Positions 8,827 through 18,094 of a DNA stretch of 39,384 bases are shown here, one piece after another (within the stretch, counting starts at the first letter, position 1; the number at the start of each line of letters is the position of its first letter). Position numbers and translations under genes: made by a program. The stretch spans positions 1 through 39,384 of the forward strand of contig JALNWS010000010.1 in assembly GCA_023230755.1 (NCBI GenBank), given 5' to 3'. The notes under the pieces are model-generated. The model was not told the origin of the DNA. It worked only from the letters and a program-made list of their open reading frames with translations, and searched no databases. Source of the stretch: Azoarcus sp. (GTDB taxonomy: Bacteria > Pseudomonadota > Gammaproteobacteria > Burkholderiales > Rhodocyclaceae).

Positions 8827-10167
8827 ATGTCCGCTTCCGGCTTCTCTTTCTCCCAGCCCCATCTGCGTGAAATCGCTGCAGATATCCTCAAATATGCGAA
8901 AAAACGCGGCGCTTCTGCCTGCGAAACCGATGTTTCGGAAGGCTTCGGGCAATCGGTCGCCGTACGCAAGGGCGAAGTGGACACGATCGAGTACAACCGC
9001 GACAAGGGTATCGGCATCACCGTGTATCTCGGGCAACAGCGCGGCCACGCCAGCACCTCCGATTTTTCCAAGGCCGCGCTGAAGGCAACAGTGGATGCAG
9101 CGCTGTCCATCGCCCGCTTCACCGCACCCGACCCTTGCGCAGGACTGGCCGACAAGGCGCTGATGGCAAAGGACTGCCCTGACCTTGATCTTTTCCACCC
9201 GTGGGACATCACGGTGGATGGCGCGCTCGACCTCGCGCGCGAGTGCGAGGCAGCCGCTTTCGGGGTGAGCCCGAAGATCAGCAACTCGGAAGGCGCCAAC
9301 GTCTCCATCCAGCAGTCGCACTTCGTCTCCGCAAACAGCCTTGGCTTCATGGGCGGTTACGCCAGCAGCCGGCAGGGCCTGTCGTGCTCGGTGATCGCGG
9401 GCGAAGGCGAGCACATGCAGCGCGAGTTCTGGTACGACTCGCGGCGCGACGCGGCCGACCTGATGAGCCCCACCGACGTGGGCCGAATTGCCGGTGAGCG
9501 CGCACTGGCCCGTCTCGGCGCAAAGAAGATCCGGACCTGCAAGGTGCCGGTCATCTTCGAGTCACAACTGGCGGTCGCCCTGATCGGCAACTTTGTCCAG
9601 GCCGTCAGCGGCGGCTCGCTGTATCGCAAGTCGAGCTTCCTGCTCGACAGCCTCGGCCAGCAGGTGTTCTCCCCCGTCGTCAGCATCGCTGAACGCCCCC
9701 ACATCAAGAAAGCCTTCGGCTCGGGCTATTTCGACGGTGAGGGGGTGGCCACGCACGACCGCGATGTCGTCATCGACGGCGTGTTGCAAGGCTATTTCCT
9801 GTCCAGCTACTCCGCGCGCAAGCTCGGCATGCAGACCACCGGCAATGCGGGCGGCTCGCACAATCTGCGGGTGAGCGCCGGCGAAGACGGCCTCGAGGCC
9901 ATGATCCGCAAAATGGACAAGGGCCTGCTGGTAACCGAACTGCTCGGCCACGGCGTCAACTACGTCACCGGTGATTACTCACGCGGCGCCGCCGGTTTCT
10001 GGGTGGAGAAAGGCAAGATCAAACACGCAGTCGAAGAGGTCACGATTGCCGGCAATCTGCGCGACATGTTCCGCAATATCGTGGCCATCGGCAACGATGC
10101 GTTGCCCCGTGGCGCCAAGCATTGCGGTTCGATCCTGATTGAGCAGATGAAGATCGCCGGACGCTGA
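8827..10167 (+). CDS. pmbA: Metalloprotease PmbA (TldE), TldD/PmbA family
   Basis: Partner subunit of the TldD/TldE protease, which processes peptides such as microcins and the CcdA antitoxin in E. coli. The 446-residue product matches the family length (about 450). Family segments seen include the N-terminal helix with AADILKYAKKRGASACE, the internal SGYFDGEGVATHDRDVV, and the C-terminal LLVTELLGHGVNYVTGDYSRGAAGFWVEKG and IAGNLRDMFRNIVAIGND. In this family the PmbA subunit lacks the HExxH zinc site carried by TldD, and none is seen here. The ATG at 8827 precedes MSASGFSFSQPHL; an upstream TTG at 8806 is unlikely. tldD itself is not in the window. Confidence 0.95.
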   Translation: MSASGFSFSQPHLREIAADILKYAKKRGASACETDVSEGFGQSVAVRKGEVDTIEYNRDKGIGITVYLGQQRGHASTSDFSKAALKATVDAALSIARFTAPDPCAGLADKALMAKDCPDLDLFHPWDITVDGALDLARECEAAAFGVSPKISNSEGANVSIQQSHFVSANSLGFMGGYASSRQGLSCSVIAGEGEHMQREFWYDSRRDAADLMSPTDVGRIAGERALARLGAKKIRTCKVPVIFESQLAVALIGNFVQAVSGGSLYRKSSFLLDSLGQQVFSPVVSIAERPHIKKAFGSGYFDGEGVATHDRDVVIDGVLQGYFLSSYSARKLGMQTTGNAGGSHNLRVSAGEDGLEAMIRKMDKGLLVTELLGHGVNYVTGDYSRGAAGFWVEKGKIKHAVEEVTIAGNLRDMFRNIVAIGNDALPRGAKHCGSILIEQMKIAGR

Positions 10168-10176
10168 TATCCATGA

Positions 10177-10196
10177 GGGGGAAAGTGTCAGCCCCC
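10177..10196 (+). terminator. Possible short terminator after pmbA
   Basis: GGGGG (10177-10181) and CCCCC (10192-10196) can form a five-pair stem with a 10-base loop, 10 bp after the pmbA stop. It is followed only by GTCTTG, so support is weak. Confidence 0.35.
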
Positions 10197-10269
10197 GTCT
10201 TGCCTGCACCCGTTTTCAGCGCGCTCACGGCCCTTGTGTCCCTCACCACGATGGCGAACGGTCGCACGA

Positions 10270-10294
10270 ATAACCATCTCTTAAGAATGGCTAT
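10270..10294. repeat. Imperfect inverted repeat before the GGDEF-EAL gene
   Basis: ATAACCAT (10270-10277) and ATGGCTAT (10287-10294) pair with one mismatch around nine bases, ending 11 bp before the ATG at 10306. It could be an operator or a hairpin over the ribosome binding site. It is AT-rich compared with its surroundings. Confidence 0.35.
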
Positions 10295-10305
10295 TACCCA
10301 CCTCC

Positions 10306-12979
10306 ATGAACCTGGCCCACAGCATCCAGCTCCAGCGGCGAATCCGGACCTACGCCACCATCGGCATTCTTGTGACGGGCCTGCTGGTTGCCATCGCAAC
10401 GGCCATTCCGCTGTACCACGATGCGCGCGAGCATGCCACGACCTCATACATTGAGGACGCCCATGCCCGCGCCCGGTCTGCCGGCCAGTTCCATTGGCAA
10501 GGCAACCGACATCGCACGCCAGATCGCCAGTCGCAGCGGCATCCGCACTAAGCTCGAAGCCTACAACCGCTGGGAGATCAACAAATCCCAGTTCGTCGAT
10601 TACGCTACCCCGCGCCTTCGCGACGCATTGACCCAGGACCCGAATATCGCAGGCCTGGTGCGGCTCGATCGGGACAAACACCCGGTCATCGAGATCGGGC
10701 AACAGCTCCCCGCTGAACTCCTGCGGATTGCCGCATCGCAAGAGCCGGTTGCCAGTGGGCCACTGAGCATCGACGACAAGGTCATGCTCCTGGTAAGCAT
10801 GCCCATCCTGTCGCGCGACGGCGCGCGCGCCGGGACCGACATCCTGTCCTTTGGAATGGCCGCACTCGGCGAGATGCTCAGCCGCGAGTCGCACGATGAG
10901 CCGCACACCCGCCAACTCCTGTTTAACAGCGCCGACAAGGCGCTGGTGGAGTTCAACCGTCAGACGCCCGGTGGTCGGCTCCTGGATGCGGGGCAGCCGG
11001 AACGCCCCTTCCTGGAGCGCGCGGCGGGCGGCGGGTCCGGGCTCGAACTGCTGAAAAACGGCGATGGCTCGGGTGGCATGATCGCCTTTGCCCCCGTGCC
11101 AGAAGTTCCGGGCTGGAGTCTGGCGCTGGTCACCCCTGCGAGCACATTCGGCACGCCGATCCTGTTCCGCCTTGCCAGCCCGCTGCTGATGATCGCCTTG
11201 CTGGTCCTTGCAGGGGCATGGCTGACCGCGCGCGCCATTCGTCCGGTCGCCGACAAGGTCCTACAACAGTCGCGAAAGCTCGGTGAAATGAGCGAGAGCA
11301 TGGCGCTGGCCGCCTCCGTATTCGAAGGCAGCCCGCAGGCAGTGCTGATTCTCGACGCAGGCCACCGCGTTCTCGAGACCAATGAGGCATGCTACGCCAT
11401 CACCGGTTTCGGCCTCGCCGAATTGCGGGGCAGGACGATGTGCCAGGCCCTTTGCCTCCGTCCGGATGAAAATGGCATGTGCGATCAACTCTGGCGTGAG
11501 ATTGCCAAGACCGGCCAGTGGCATGGTGAAGCCCATCTGGTGCGCCGCTACGGTGAGCCCTTCCCCGCGTGGTGCAGCGTCAGTGCGGTACGCGACGGGA
11601 GCGGAAAACCCCGCCACTACATCGCCATGATCTCGGATATCAGCGACAAGAAACAAGCCGAGGACCGCATTCGCCACCTCGCCCAGCACGACTCCCTGAC
11701 CGGCCTGCCCAATCGCAGCCTGCTGGCCGACCGCCTCGAACACGCGTTGGACAGGGGGCGTCGAGGCGAACACCGAGTAGCACTGCTGTTCATCGATCTC
11801 GACCGCTTCAAGCACGTAAACGACAGCCTCGGCCATCCGGTGGGGGATCGCCTGCTGCAGGAGGTGGCACGCCGGCTGAATTCGACGGTGCGCCAGCAGG
11901 ACACGCTTGCCCGTCAGGGCGGCGACGAATTCGTCGTGATTCTCGAGGACATCGACGAACCGGACGATGCCGCACGGGTCGCAGTCAAGCTTCTCTCAAC
12001 GCTCGAAGCCCCCGTCATCCTCGACGGACACGAGATTTTCGTTGGCGGCAGCATCGGGATCAGCCTCTTCCCGGCCGACGGAGACAGCAGCGAAGCATTG
12101 CTGCGCTGTGCGGATTCGGCCATGTATGAAGCCAAGGAGCAGGGGCGCAGCACCTATCGTTTCTACACGGCCGAACAGACGCGCATCAGCCGTGAACGCT
12201 TCGAACTTGAGAGCGGGCTGCGCCGAGCCATCGAGCGCGGCGAACTGCGCCTGTTCTACCAGCCCCAGGCCGCCTGCGCAGACGGCAGGCTGCTCGGCGT
12301 AGAGGCCCTGGTGCGCTGGCAACACCCGGAGCGCGGACTGCTGCTCCCGGACCGCTTCATCCCGCTCGCAGAAGAAATCGGACTGATCGGACTGATCGGT
12401 GACTGGGTGCTCAACACGGCCTGCGCGCAGGCCAGGCAGTGGGCACAGGCCGGTCACCCCTTGCGGGTCGCGGTCAATCTGTCGAGCCATCAGGTCGTGC
12501 GGAACCGACTCTTCGATGCAGTGAAGGCCGTGCTGGACCGCACCGGACTCTCGCCCGGCCTGCTCGAACTCGAGATTACCGAAGGCCACGTGCTCAAGCA
12601 CGTCGAGGAGTGTATCGCCGAACTGCACCGGGTCAAGACTCTCGGTGTCAGCCTCGCCATTGACGACTTTGGCACCGGTTACTCCTCTCTGAGCTACCTG
12701 AAACGCCTGCCAGCCGATCGGCTCAAGATCGACCGCAGCTTTGTCGAGGGCATTCCCAACGACCGCGACGACATCTCGATCGTGGCCACCATCCTGTCGA
12801 TGGCTCACAATCTGGGCATGGACGTCATCGCGGAAGGTGTGGAAACGCCAGCCCAGATCGAACACCTGATTGCGGCCCGGTGCGGCGAATATCAGGGCTA
12901 TCTGCTAGGCAAGCCCATGCCGCCCGACGCGCTGCAGGACTGGATGGAAAGCTACCGAAGCAAACACGCGGGCAGCTGA
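10306..12979 (+). CDS. Membrane sensor PAS-GGDEF-EAL c-di-GMP enzyme, frameshifted near its N-terminus
   Basis: Signalling protein able to make and/or degrade c-di-GMP. The N-terminus (ATG 10306) gives MNLAHSIQLQRRIRTYATIG and a first membrane helix to about residue 37. That frame ends at a stop at 10549-10551. The rest of the protein lies in the next frame, from about 10484 to 12979. Joining the frames by dropping one base restores about 890 residues: helix 1, a periplasmic sensor region of roughly 230 residues, helix 2 (SPLLMIALLVLAGAWLTARAI), a PAS domain, GGDEF with an intact GGDEF motif and an RQQD inhibitory site five residues before it, and EAL with the EALVRW and DDFGTGYSSL motifs. 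Both catalytic domains look complete. The downstream frame alone could start at ATG 10421, 10433 or 10463 but would lose helix 1. This may be a sequencing error, a recent mutation or a phase-variable state. Confidence 0.85.
10477..10495 (+). other. Apparent +1 frameshift site in the GGDEF-EAL gene
   Basis: The upstream frame reads ...ARARSA then GQFHWQ, which is not protein-like. The other frame reads ...ASSIGKATDIARQIA, which continues a natural helix. The change falls in TCTGCCGGCCAGTT (from 10477). One surplus G or C in CCGGCC would explain it. Confidence 0.7.
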
Positions 12980-12987
12980 ATAGTGGC

Positions 12988-14208
12988 TCAGCGCGGGGGC
13001 GTTCCGGCCTCGCGCAACGCCCTCAGCGCGGCCTGCCCCGCACGCCCGTCGCTCTTCAGCCCAAGGGCTTCCAGTTCAAGTTTGAGCGCCTCACGCGTGC
13101 GTGAGCCGATCATGCCGTCGACTTCGCCGATGTCGTGGCCACGATCCAGCAACAGGCGTTGCAGTTCGCGCCGCTCGGCCCGCGACAGACCGGCATCATC
13201 CGTCGGCCACGGCGCAGCAAATGCGCCGCCGCCACGCAGACGGTCGGAGAGATGCGCAATCGCCAGCGCATAACTTTCAGCTGCGTTATAGCCGTAGAGC
13301 GCGTCGAAATTGCGTCCCACGAGGAAAGCCGGCCCTTCCTTGCCGGCGGGCAGCAGCAGCCCGCTCACCGGCGTATCCGCAGACAGCGGGCTGCCATCGA
13401 CCTGCGTCACCCCGTATTTGATCCACTCTCTGGCCGGACGCTTGCTGCGGCGCCCTGCAAGACCGGCATCGAAGTCTGCCGGCAGCGCCACCTCGAAGCC
13501 CCACCGCTCCTCGCTGCGCCAACCCGCGCGACGCAGGAAATTGGCCGTCGACGCCAGCGCATCCGGCACGCTGTCGACCAGATCGCGCCGACCGTCACGA
13601 TCGAAGTCGACCGCCAGGCGCATGAAGGTGGACGGCATGAACTGAGTGTGACCAAAGGCACCGGCCCATGACCCGTTGAGACGCTCGGGCGCAACATGAC
13701 CTTCCTGGATGATCTTCAGCGTGGTGAAGAACTCCCCGCGAAAAAAGGACTGCCTGCGCCCGAAACAGGACAAGGTGGACAGCGAGGTCAGCAAGGGCCG
13801 GCTGCCAAAATTGCGGCCGAAGTTGCTCTCCACGCCCCAGACCGCGACCACCGTGGCCGGATCCACGCCATAGACCGCCTCGACCCGCTGCAGCACTTCG
13901 TCCCACTGTGCGAGCATCGCACGGCCATCGGCGATGCGCTCGTCGTCGACCAGTGACGCGATGTAGTCCCAGATCGGGGTAACGAATTCCGGCTGGGCAT
14001 CGAGAAAGCCGAGTACGTCCATGTCAGGCTCAAGCGCAGCCGTCTGCGCGTCGAAAGTGGCCTGCGTAACACCATGCTGGCCGGCTTCCGAACGCAGGCG
14101 ATCGAGACAATCGCCAAAGGCCTGATCAGCAAGGGCAGGATGAGACAGCCCCAGCAGCACGGACAGGAGCAGCGAACGGAAAACAAGGGGAGATGGGCGC
14201 TTTTTCAT
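12988..14208 (-). CDS. mltB: Lytic murein transglycosylase, MltB family, with C-terminal peptidoglycan-binding domain
   Basis: Cleaves the glycan strands of peptidoglycan in the periplasm with formation of 1,6-anhydro ends. The 406-residue precursor has a Sec signal peptide with likely cleavage after Ala27 (PALA-DQ) and no lipobox, so it is a soluble form rather than a lipoprotein like E. coli MltB. The SLT core includes the catalytic Glu127 in VWGVESNFG, then GRRQSFFRGEF and GSWAGAFGHTQFMPSTF. After about residue 345 a PG_binding_1 repeat follows (LQRLLLDRGHDIGEVDGMIGSRTREAL). It converges on the GGDEF-EAL gene with only eight bases between the stops. Confidence 0.92.
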   Translation of the reverse strand: MKKRPSPLVFRSLLLSVLLGLSHPALADQAFGDCLDRLRSEAGQHGVTQATFDAQTAALEPDMDVLGFLDAQPEFVTPIWDYIASLVDDERIADGRAMLAQWDEVLQRVEAVYGVDPATVVAVWGVESNFGRNFGSRPLLTSLSTLSCFGRRQSFFRGEFFTTLKIIQEGHVAPERLNGSWAGAFGHTQFMPSTFMRLAVDFDRDGRRDLVDSVPDALASTANFLRRAGWRSEERWGFEVALPADFDAGLAGRRSKRPAREWIKYGVTQVDGSPLSADTPVSGLLLPAGKEGPAFLVGRNFDALYGYNAAESYALAIAHLSDRLRGGGAFAAPWPTDDAGLSRAERRELQRLLLDRGHDIGEVDGMIGSRTREALKLELEALGLKSDGRAGQAALRALREAGTPPR

Positions 14209-14331
14209 GCGGATATTCTACCCTCCGCGGCAGCCCCGGACAGGCCTGCAATCGTCTGTCACACTCATCCGGACTCCCCGGCCAGGCGGTTTCACGCTAC
14301 GATCGCCGCACCGCACAAACGATCCCTTGCC

Positions 14332-15267
14332 ATGGACCTGCTCACCGACATCATCCTGCGCGCCGGCCGCTCGGCAGTAGAGCTCTCCCTCTTTGTGCTC
14401 CTGCCCATCATGGTGGTCATGCTCTCGCTGATGCGGCTGCTCGAGGCAAAAGGCATCATCGACGTGATCATTACGCGCATCACCCCGGCGCTGCGCCCCC
14501 TGGGCCTGACCGGGCTGGGCGCGTTTGCGGCGCTGCAGATCAGCTTCGTGAGTTTCGCGGCGCCCGTTGCCACGCTCACCATGATGGAGAGCCGCGGCAG
14601 TTCCGACCGCCACCTTGCGGCCACCCTGGCCATGGTGCTGGCGATGGCGCAGGGTAACGTCACCTTTCCGATGGCAGCCATGGGCCTGGCTTTCGGTCCC
14701 ACCCTGCTGCTGTCCGCAATCGGGGGCCTGATTGCGGCTGCGGTCACCTATCATGTCTTTGGCCGTGGTCTGTCGGCCGCCGAAGCACCGCTCGACGAAA
14801 CCCTCCACCACCGGGTGGCAGACGACGCCAAGGGTGTGCTCGATGTCATCAACCGCGCCGGCGCCGAGGCCTTCAAGATTGCCATCGGTGCGATCCCGAT
14901 GCTGGTGCTGGCCCTCGTCGCCGTCATGGTGCTGCGACTGACGGGCTCCATCGACCTGCTCACCCGCCTGCTCGCCCCGGGCCTGACGATGGTCGGCATC
15001 GACCCGGCGCTGATCCTGCCCACCCTCACCAAGTTCGTTGCCGGCGGCACCGCCATGATGGGGGTGATGGACGACATGCTGAAAGCTGGCTCGGCCACGG
15101 CCACCACGCTCAACAGCAGTGCCGGCTTCCTGATCAGTCCGCTCGACGTTCCCGGCGTGGCAGTGCTGATCTCAGCCGGCCGGCGCGTGACCAAGGTGTG
15201 GAAGCCGGCCGTGTTCGGCGCTGCCATCGGCATCGTGATCCGCACCGCAGGCCATGCCCTGCTCTGA
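14332..15267 (+). CDS. Nucleoside-recognition (gate) domain membrane protein
   Basis: Integral membrane protein of 311 residues with about eight hydrophobic helices and the gate-domain repeat found in SpmA/SpmB and YjiH-like proteins. The first copy covers roughly ELSLFVLLPIMVVMLSLMRL onward. The second starts near AEAFKIAIGAIPMLVLALVAV and includes the loop PTLTKFVAGGTAMMGVMDDM. The ATG at 14332 (MDLLTDIILRAGRSAVEL) is the natural start; the open frame upstream is not protein-like. Transported substrate unknown. It is the first of four same-strand membrane-protein genes and is divergent from the transglycosylase. An 81 bp gap separates it from lrgA, so it may or may not share that transcript. 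Confidence 0.85.
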   Translation: MDLLTDIILRAGRSAVELSLFVLLPIMVVMLSLMRLLEAKGIIDVIITRITPALRPLGLTGLGAFAALQISFVSFAAPVATLTMMESRGSSDRHLAATLAMVLAMAQGNVTFPMAAMGLAFGPTLLLSAIGGLIAAAVTYHVFGRGLSAAEAPLDETLHHRVADDAKGVLDVINRAGAEAFKIAIGAIPMLVLALVAVMVLRLTGSIDLLTRLLAPGLTMVGIDPALILPTLTKFVAGGTAMMGVMDDMLKAGSATATTLNSSAGFLISPLDVPGVAVLISAGRRVTKVWKPAVFGAAIGIVIRTAGHALL

Positions 15268-15348
15268 CCGCCAACTCCCGCCCCGGCGGGCTGACCGCCT
15301 GCCGCACACCGAGTTAAGCTGCCGCTTCCATCCGCACCGAGAACTTTC

Positions 15349-15708
15349 ATGCTCCAGGCCCTGACCCTTCTGCTCGTTTTTCAGCTCGTCGGCGAAGTGA
15401 TCGTGCGCGCCTTCGCACTGCCCGTTCCCGGCCCGGTGATCGGCATGGCGCTTCTTTTCATCGCCCTGATGCTGCGAGGCGGGCCCAGCAAGCCCCTGCG
15501 TGACACCGCTGGCTCGCTGCTGCAGCACTTGTCCCTGCTGTTCGTGCCGGCCGGCACCGGGGTGATCCTGTACGGCACCCGGCTTGCCGATGAATGGCTG
15601 CCGCTGACCGCAGCGCTGCTGGGCAGCACCTTTCTGACCATCGCCATCACTGCGCTCCTGCTGCGCGCACTCGGCAAACGCAGCCGCCACCCGGAGCGTC
15701 CGTCGTGA
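15349..15708 (+). CDS. lrgA: CidA/LrgA family membrane protein
   Basis: Small holin-like membrane protein of 119 residues with four predicted helices. The conserved FQLVGEVIVRAFALPVPGPVIGMALLF and LSLLFVPAGTGVILY segments identify the family. LrgA works with LrgB. Family members have been linked to murein hydrolase control and, in some bacteria and plants, to export or uptake of small carboxylates such as pyruvate or glycolate. The stop codon overlaps the GTG start of lrgB by four bases, so the two are translationally coupled. No LytTR or LysR regulator, the usual partner of lrg/cid operons, is seen nearby. Confidence 0.9.
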   Translation: MLQALTLLLVFQLVGEVIVRAFALPVPGPVIGMALLFIALMLRGGPSKPLRDTAGSLLQHLSLLFVPAGTGVILYGTRLADEWLPLTAALLGSTFLTIAITALLLRALGKRSRHPERPS

Positions 15709-16439
15709 ACGGCAATCTGAACGAGATCTGGGTCTATCTATCGACCACGCCGCTGCTCGGCCTCACCCTGACCCTGATCGCCTATCAGGCCGCGTTCTGG
15801 ATCTACAAGCGGCTCGGCTTTCATCCCCTGGCCAATCCGGTGCTGATTGCCGTGGCCATGCTCGCCAGCGTGCTGCTGCTGACCGGCACCCCCTACTCAA
15901 CCTACTTCGACGGCGCCCAGTTCGTGCACTTCCTGCTCGGCCCGGCAACAGTTGCGCTGGCCATTCCGCTGCATGCGCAATGGCCGCGCCTGAAGACCAT
16001 GGCCGGGCCGCTCCTGATCAGCCTGTGCGCCGGCTCGCTCACGGCGGCGCTGTCGGCCTGCGCCATCGGCGCCGCACTGGGCGCCAGCCGCGAGTCGCTG
16101 ATGTCGCTCGCCCCCAAGAGCGTCACCACCCCGATCGCCATGGCCGTCGCCGAGCGCCTCGGCGGCCTGCCTTCACTCACGGCGGTACTGGTGATCATCA
16201 CCGGCATCCTCGGCGCAGTGGGCGCGCGCTACATCTACCGCTGGCTGCACATCGAAGACCACGCTGTCCGCGGTTTCGCCATCGGTCTGGCCTCACATGG
16301 CATCGGCACCGCACGCGCGTTTCAGGTCAGCGAGCAGGCCGGGGCCTTCGCTGCGCTCGCAATGGGGTTGAACGGATTGGTCACTGCCCTGTCTCTGCCA
16401 TGGATCCTGCCCTGGATCGAAAACCTGCTCACCCGCTGA
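15705..16439 (+). CDS. lrgB: LrgB family membrane protein
   Basis: Second subunit of the LrgAB system, 244 residues with about seven membrane helices. The family signatures LAPKSVTTPIAMAVAERLGG and SHGIGTARAFQ are present. The start is GTG at 15705 inside the lrgA stop (GTGA overlap), with GGAG nine bases before it; upstream in-frame sequence is shadow. LrgB family proteins form the transport core in plant PLGG1 (glycolate/glycerate) and Bacillus PftB (pyruvate). Which substrate applies here is unknown. The BT1-type transporter follows after 29 bp. Confidence 0.92.
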   Translation: MNGNLNEIWVYLSTTPLLGLTLTLIAYQAAFWIYKRLGFHPLANPVLIAVAMLASVLLLTGTPYSTYFDGAQFVHFLLGPATVALAIPLHAQWPRLKTMAGPLLISLCAGSLTAALSACAIGAALGASRESLMSLAPKSVTTPIAMAVAERLGGLPSLTAVLVIITGILGAVGARYIYRWLHIEDHAVRGFAIGLASHGIGTARAFQVSEQAGAFAALAMGLNGLVTALSLPWILPWIENLLTR

Positions 16440-16468
16440 AACTCTCGCCCCCACGGAAAGGCCACTGA

Positions 16469-18094
16469 ATGCTGAGTGCGGTATCGCGCTGGATTGATCG
16501 CAACATCCTTGAACTCGGCCGCGAAATGCGGTTGTCCTACCTCCCGCCCCTGATGGTGTATTGCGCCGCCGGCGTGTCAGGGCTCACCGGCATCGTCGGC
16601 ACCTTCTTCATCAAGGACTATCTGGAGCTCTCGGCCGCCTTTCTCGCGGCCCTCGGTTTCTGGGCAGGCATCCCTTGGGCGCTGAAGATGCCCATCGGAC
16701 ACATGGTCGATCTGCTGTGGCGCTACAAGAGCGGACTGGTGTACCTGGGGGCGAGCCTGATCGCGGCCAGCCTGCTGATCATGTGCGGCCTCATCGGGCA
16801 GCCCGACGCCATGCGTGCAGTCATGCCGGTGGAAGCCTGGTTCGTACTCTCGGCCCTGCTGGCACCGGTCGGCTACGTCATGCAGGACGCGGTGGCCGAT
16901 GCGATGACAGTCGAAGCCGTCCCGCGTATCGACGCTGTCGGCAATCCGATCGCAGCCGACACCATCCGGCTGATGCACACCACGATGCAGATGCTGGGCC
17001 GGGTGGCCATCATCGGGGGCAGCGTGCTCGTTTCCGTTGCCAACGTGGTGATGTTTCAGGGCGCAGAGAACCTGCCGGAAGCGGAGAAGGTTGCGATCTA
17101 TCTGCGTATCTATGAAATGGCGCTGATCATTCCGCTGCTGTCGATCAGCGGCGTTGTTCTGGCCGGCTTCCTCAAGCGCGCCGAAGCGCGTCGCCTCGCC
17201 GGCCTGGGCCACAGCCAGCGCGAAATCGACCGGCTGGTGCATGATCCGGAAGAGAAAACCCAGCCCAACTGGTGGATTCTGGGCGGCAGCGCGGCTTTCG
17301 TTGCGTTGACGCTTGCGGTGGGTCTGTCGGGCGTCGAATACGGCCAGGAGCTCATCTTTGTCGGCTCCTTCGCCGTGATCACGATGATGATGAGCAGACT
17401 GCTGCGCGAACTCCCGCCGGAGGCCGCACGCACCCTGCTTGGCACCGCCATCGTGATCTTCGTGTTTCGCGCCATGCCCGGCACCGGTGCCGGCGCCGGG
17501 TGGTGGATGATCGACGAGCTCGGTTTCGACCAGTCTTTCCTGTCCAGGCTCGACCTCATCACCAGCGCCCTGACCCTGGCGGGTCTGTTCCTGTTCCGCC
17601 GCTTCATGGCAGAAAAGCCGATTGCCTCCATCGTCATTTTCCTGACCCTCGCCTCCACCCTGCTGACCCTGCCCATCATCGGCATGTACCACGGCCTGCA
17701 CGAATGGACTGCACGCATGACCGGCGGCATCGTCGACGCGCGCTTCATCGCCATTGCCAACACTGCGCTCGAATCACCGCTGGGTCAGGTGGCCATGGTG
17801 CCAATGCTGGCGTGGATCGCGAACTCGGCACCGCAGCATCTGAAGGCCACCTTCTTTGCCGTCATGGCCTCATTTACCAATCTGGCGCTGTCTGCCTCGC
17901 AGCTGGGGACGAAATACCTCAACGAGATCTTCATCATCACTCGCCAGGTCAAGGATGGCGTCAGCGGCGCCATCAAGCTGCCGGCAGACTACAGCGAACT
18001 CGGCATGCTGCTGCTTGCCGTCACCGCGCTCGGGCTCTGCCTCCCCTTGCTGGCGATCTGGATCACCCGAAAACTCGGTCTGCGCTGCGCCTGA
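16469..18094 (+). CDS. BT1-family (folate-biopterin type) MFS transporter
   Basis: Polytopic membrane protein of 541 residues with about 12 hydrophobic helices. The segment GFWAGIPWALKMPIGHMVDLLWRYKSG matches the BT1 family signature for helix 2 and the loop after it. GGIVDARFIAIANTALESPLGQVAM and the C-terminal LGTKYLNEIF also fit the family. Eukaryotic and cyanobacterial relatives move folate, biopterin or amino acids; the bacterial substrate is not established, so I name no substrate. A GGAAAGG ribosome binding site lies seven bases before the ATG at 16469, and the gene lies 29 bp after lrgB, probably in the same transcript. Confidence 0.83.
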   Translation: MLSAVSRWIDRNILELGREMRLSYLPPLMVYCAAGVSGLTGIVGTFFIKDYLELSAAFLAALGFWAGIPWALKMPIGHMVDLLWRYKSGLVYLGASLIAASLLIMCGLIGQPDAMRAVMPVEAWFVLSALLAPVGYVMQDAVADAMTVEAVPRIDAVGNPIAADTIRLMHTTMQMLGRVAIIGGSVLVSVANVVMFQGAENLPEAEKVAIYLRIYEMALIIPLLSISGVVLAGFLKRAEARRLAGLGHSQREIDRLVHDPEEKTQPNWWILGGSAAFVALTLAVGLSGVEYGQELIFVGSFAVITMMMSRLLRELPPEAARTLLGTAIVIFVFRAMPGTGAGAGWWMIDELGFDQSFLSRLDLITSALTLAGLFLFRRFMAEKPIASIVIFLTLASTLLTLPIIGMYHGLHEWTARMTGGIVDARFIAIANTALESPLGQVAMVPMLAWIANSAPQHLKATFFAVMASFTNLALSASQLGTKYLNEIFIITRQVKDGVSGAIKLPADYSELGMLLLAVTALGLCLPLLAIWITRKLGLRCA

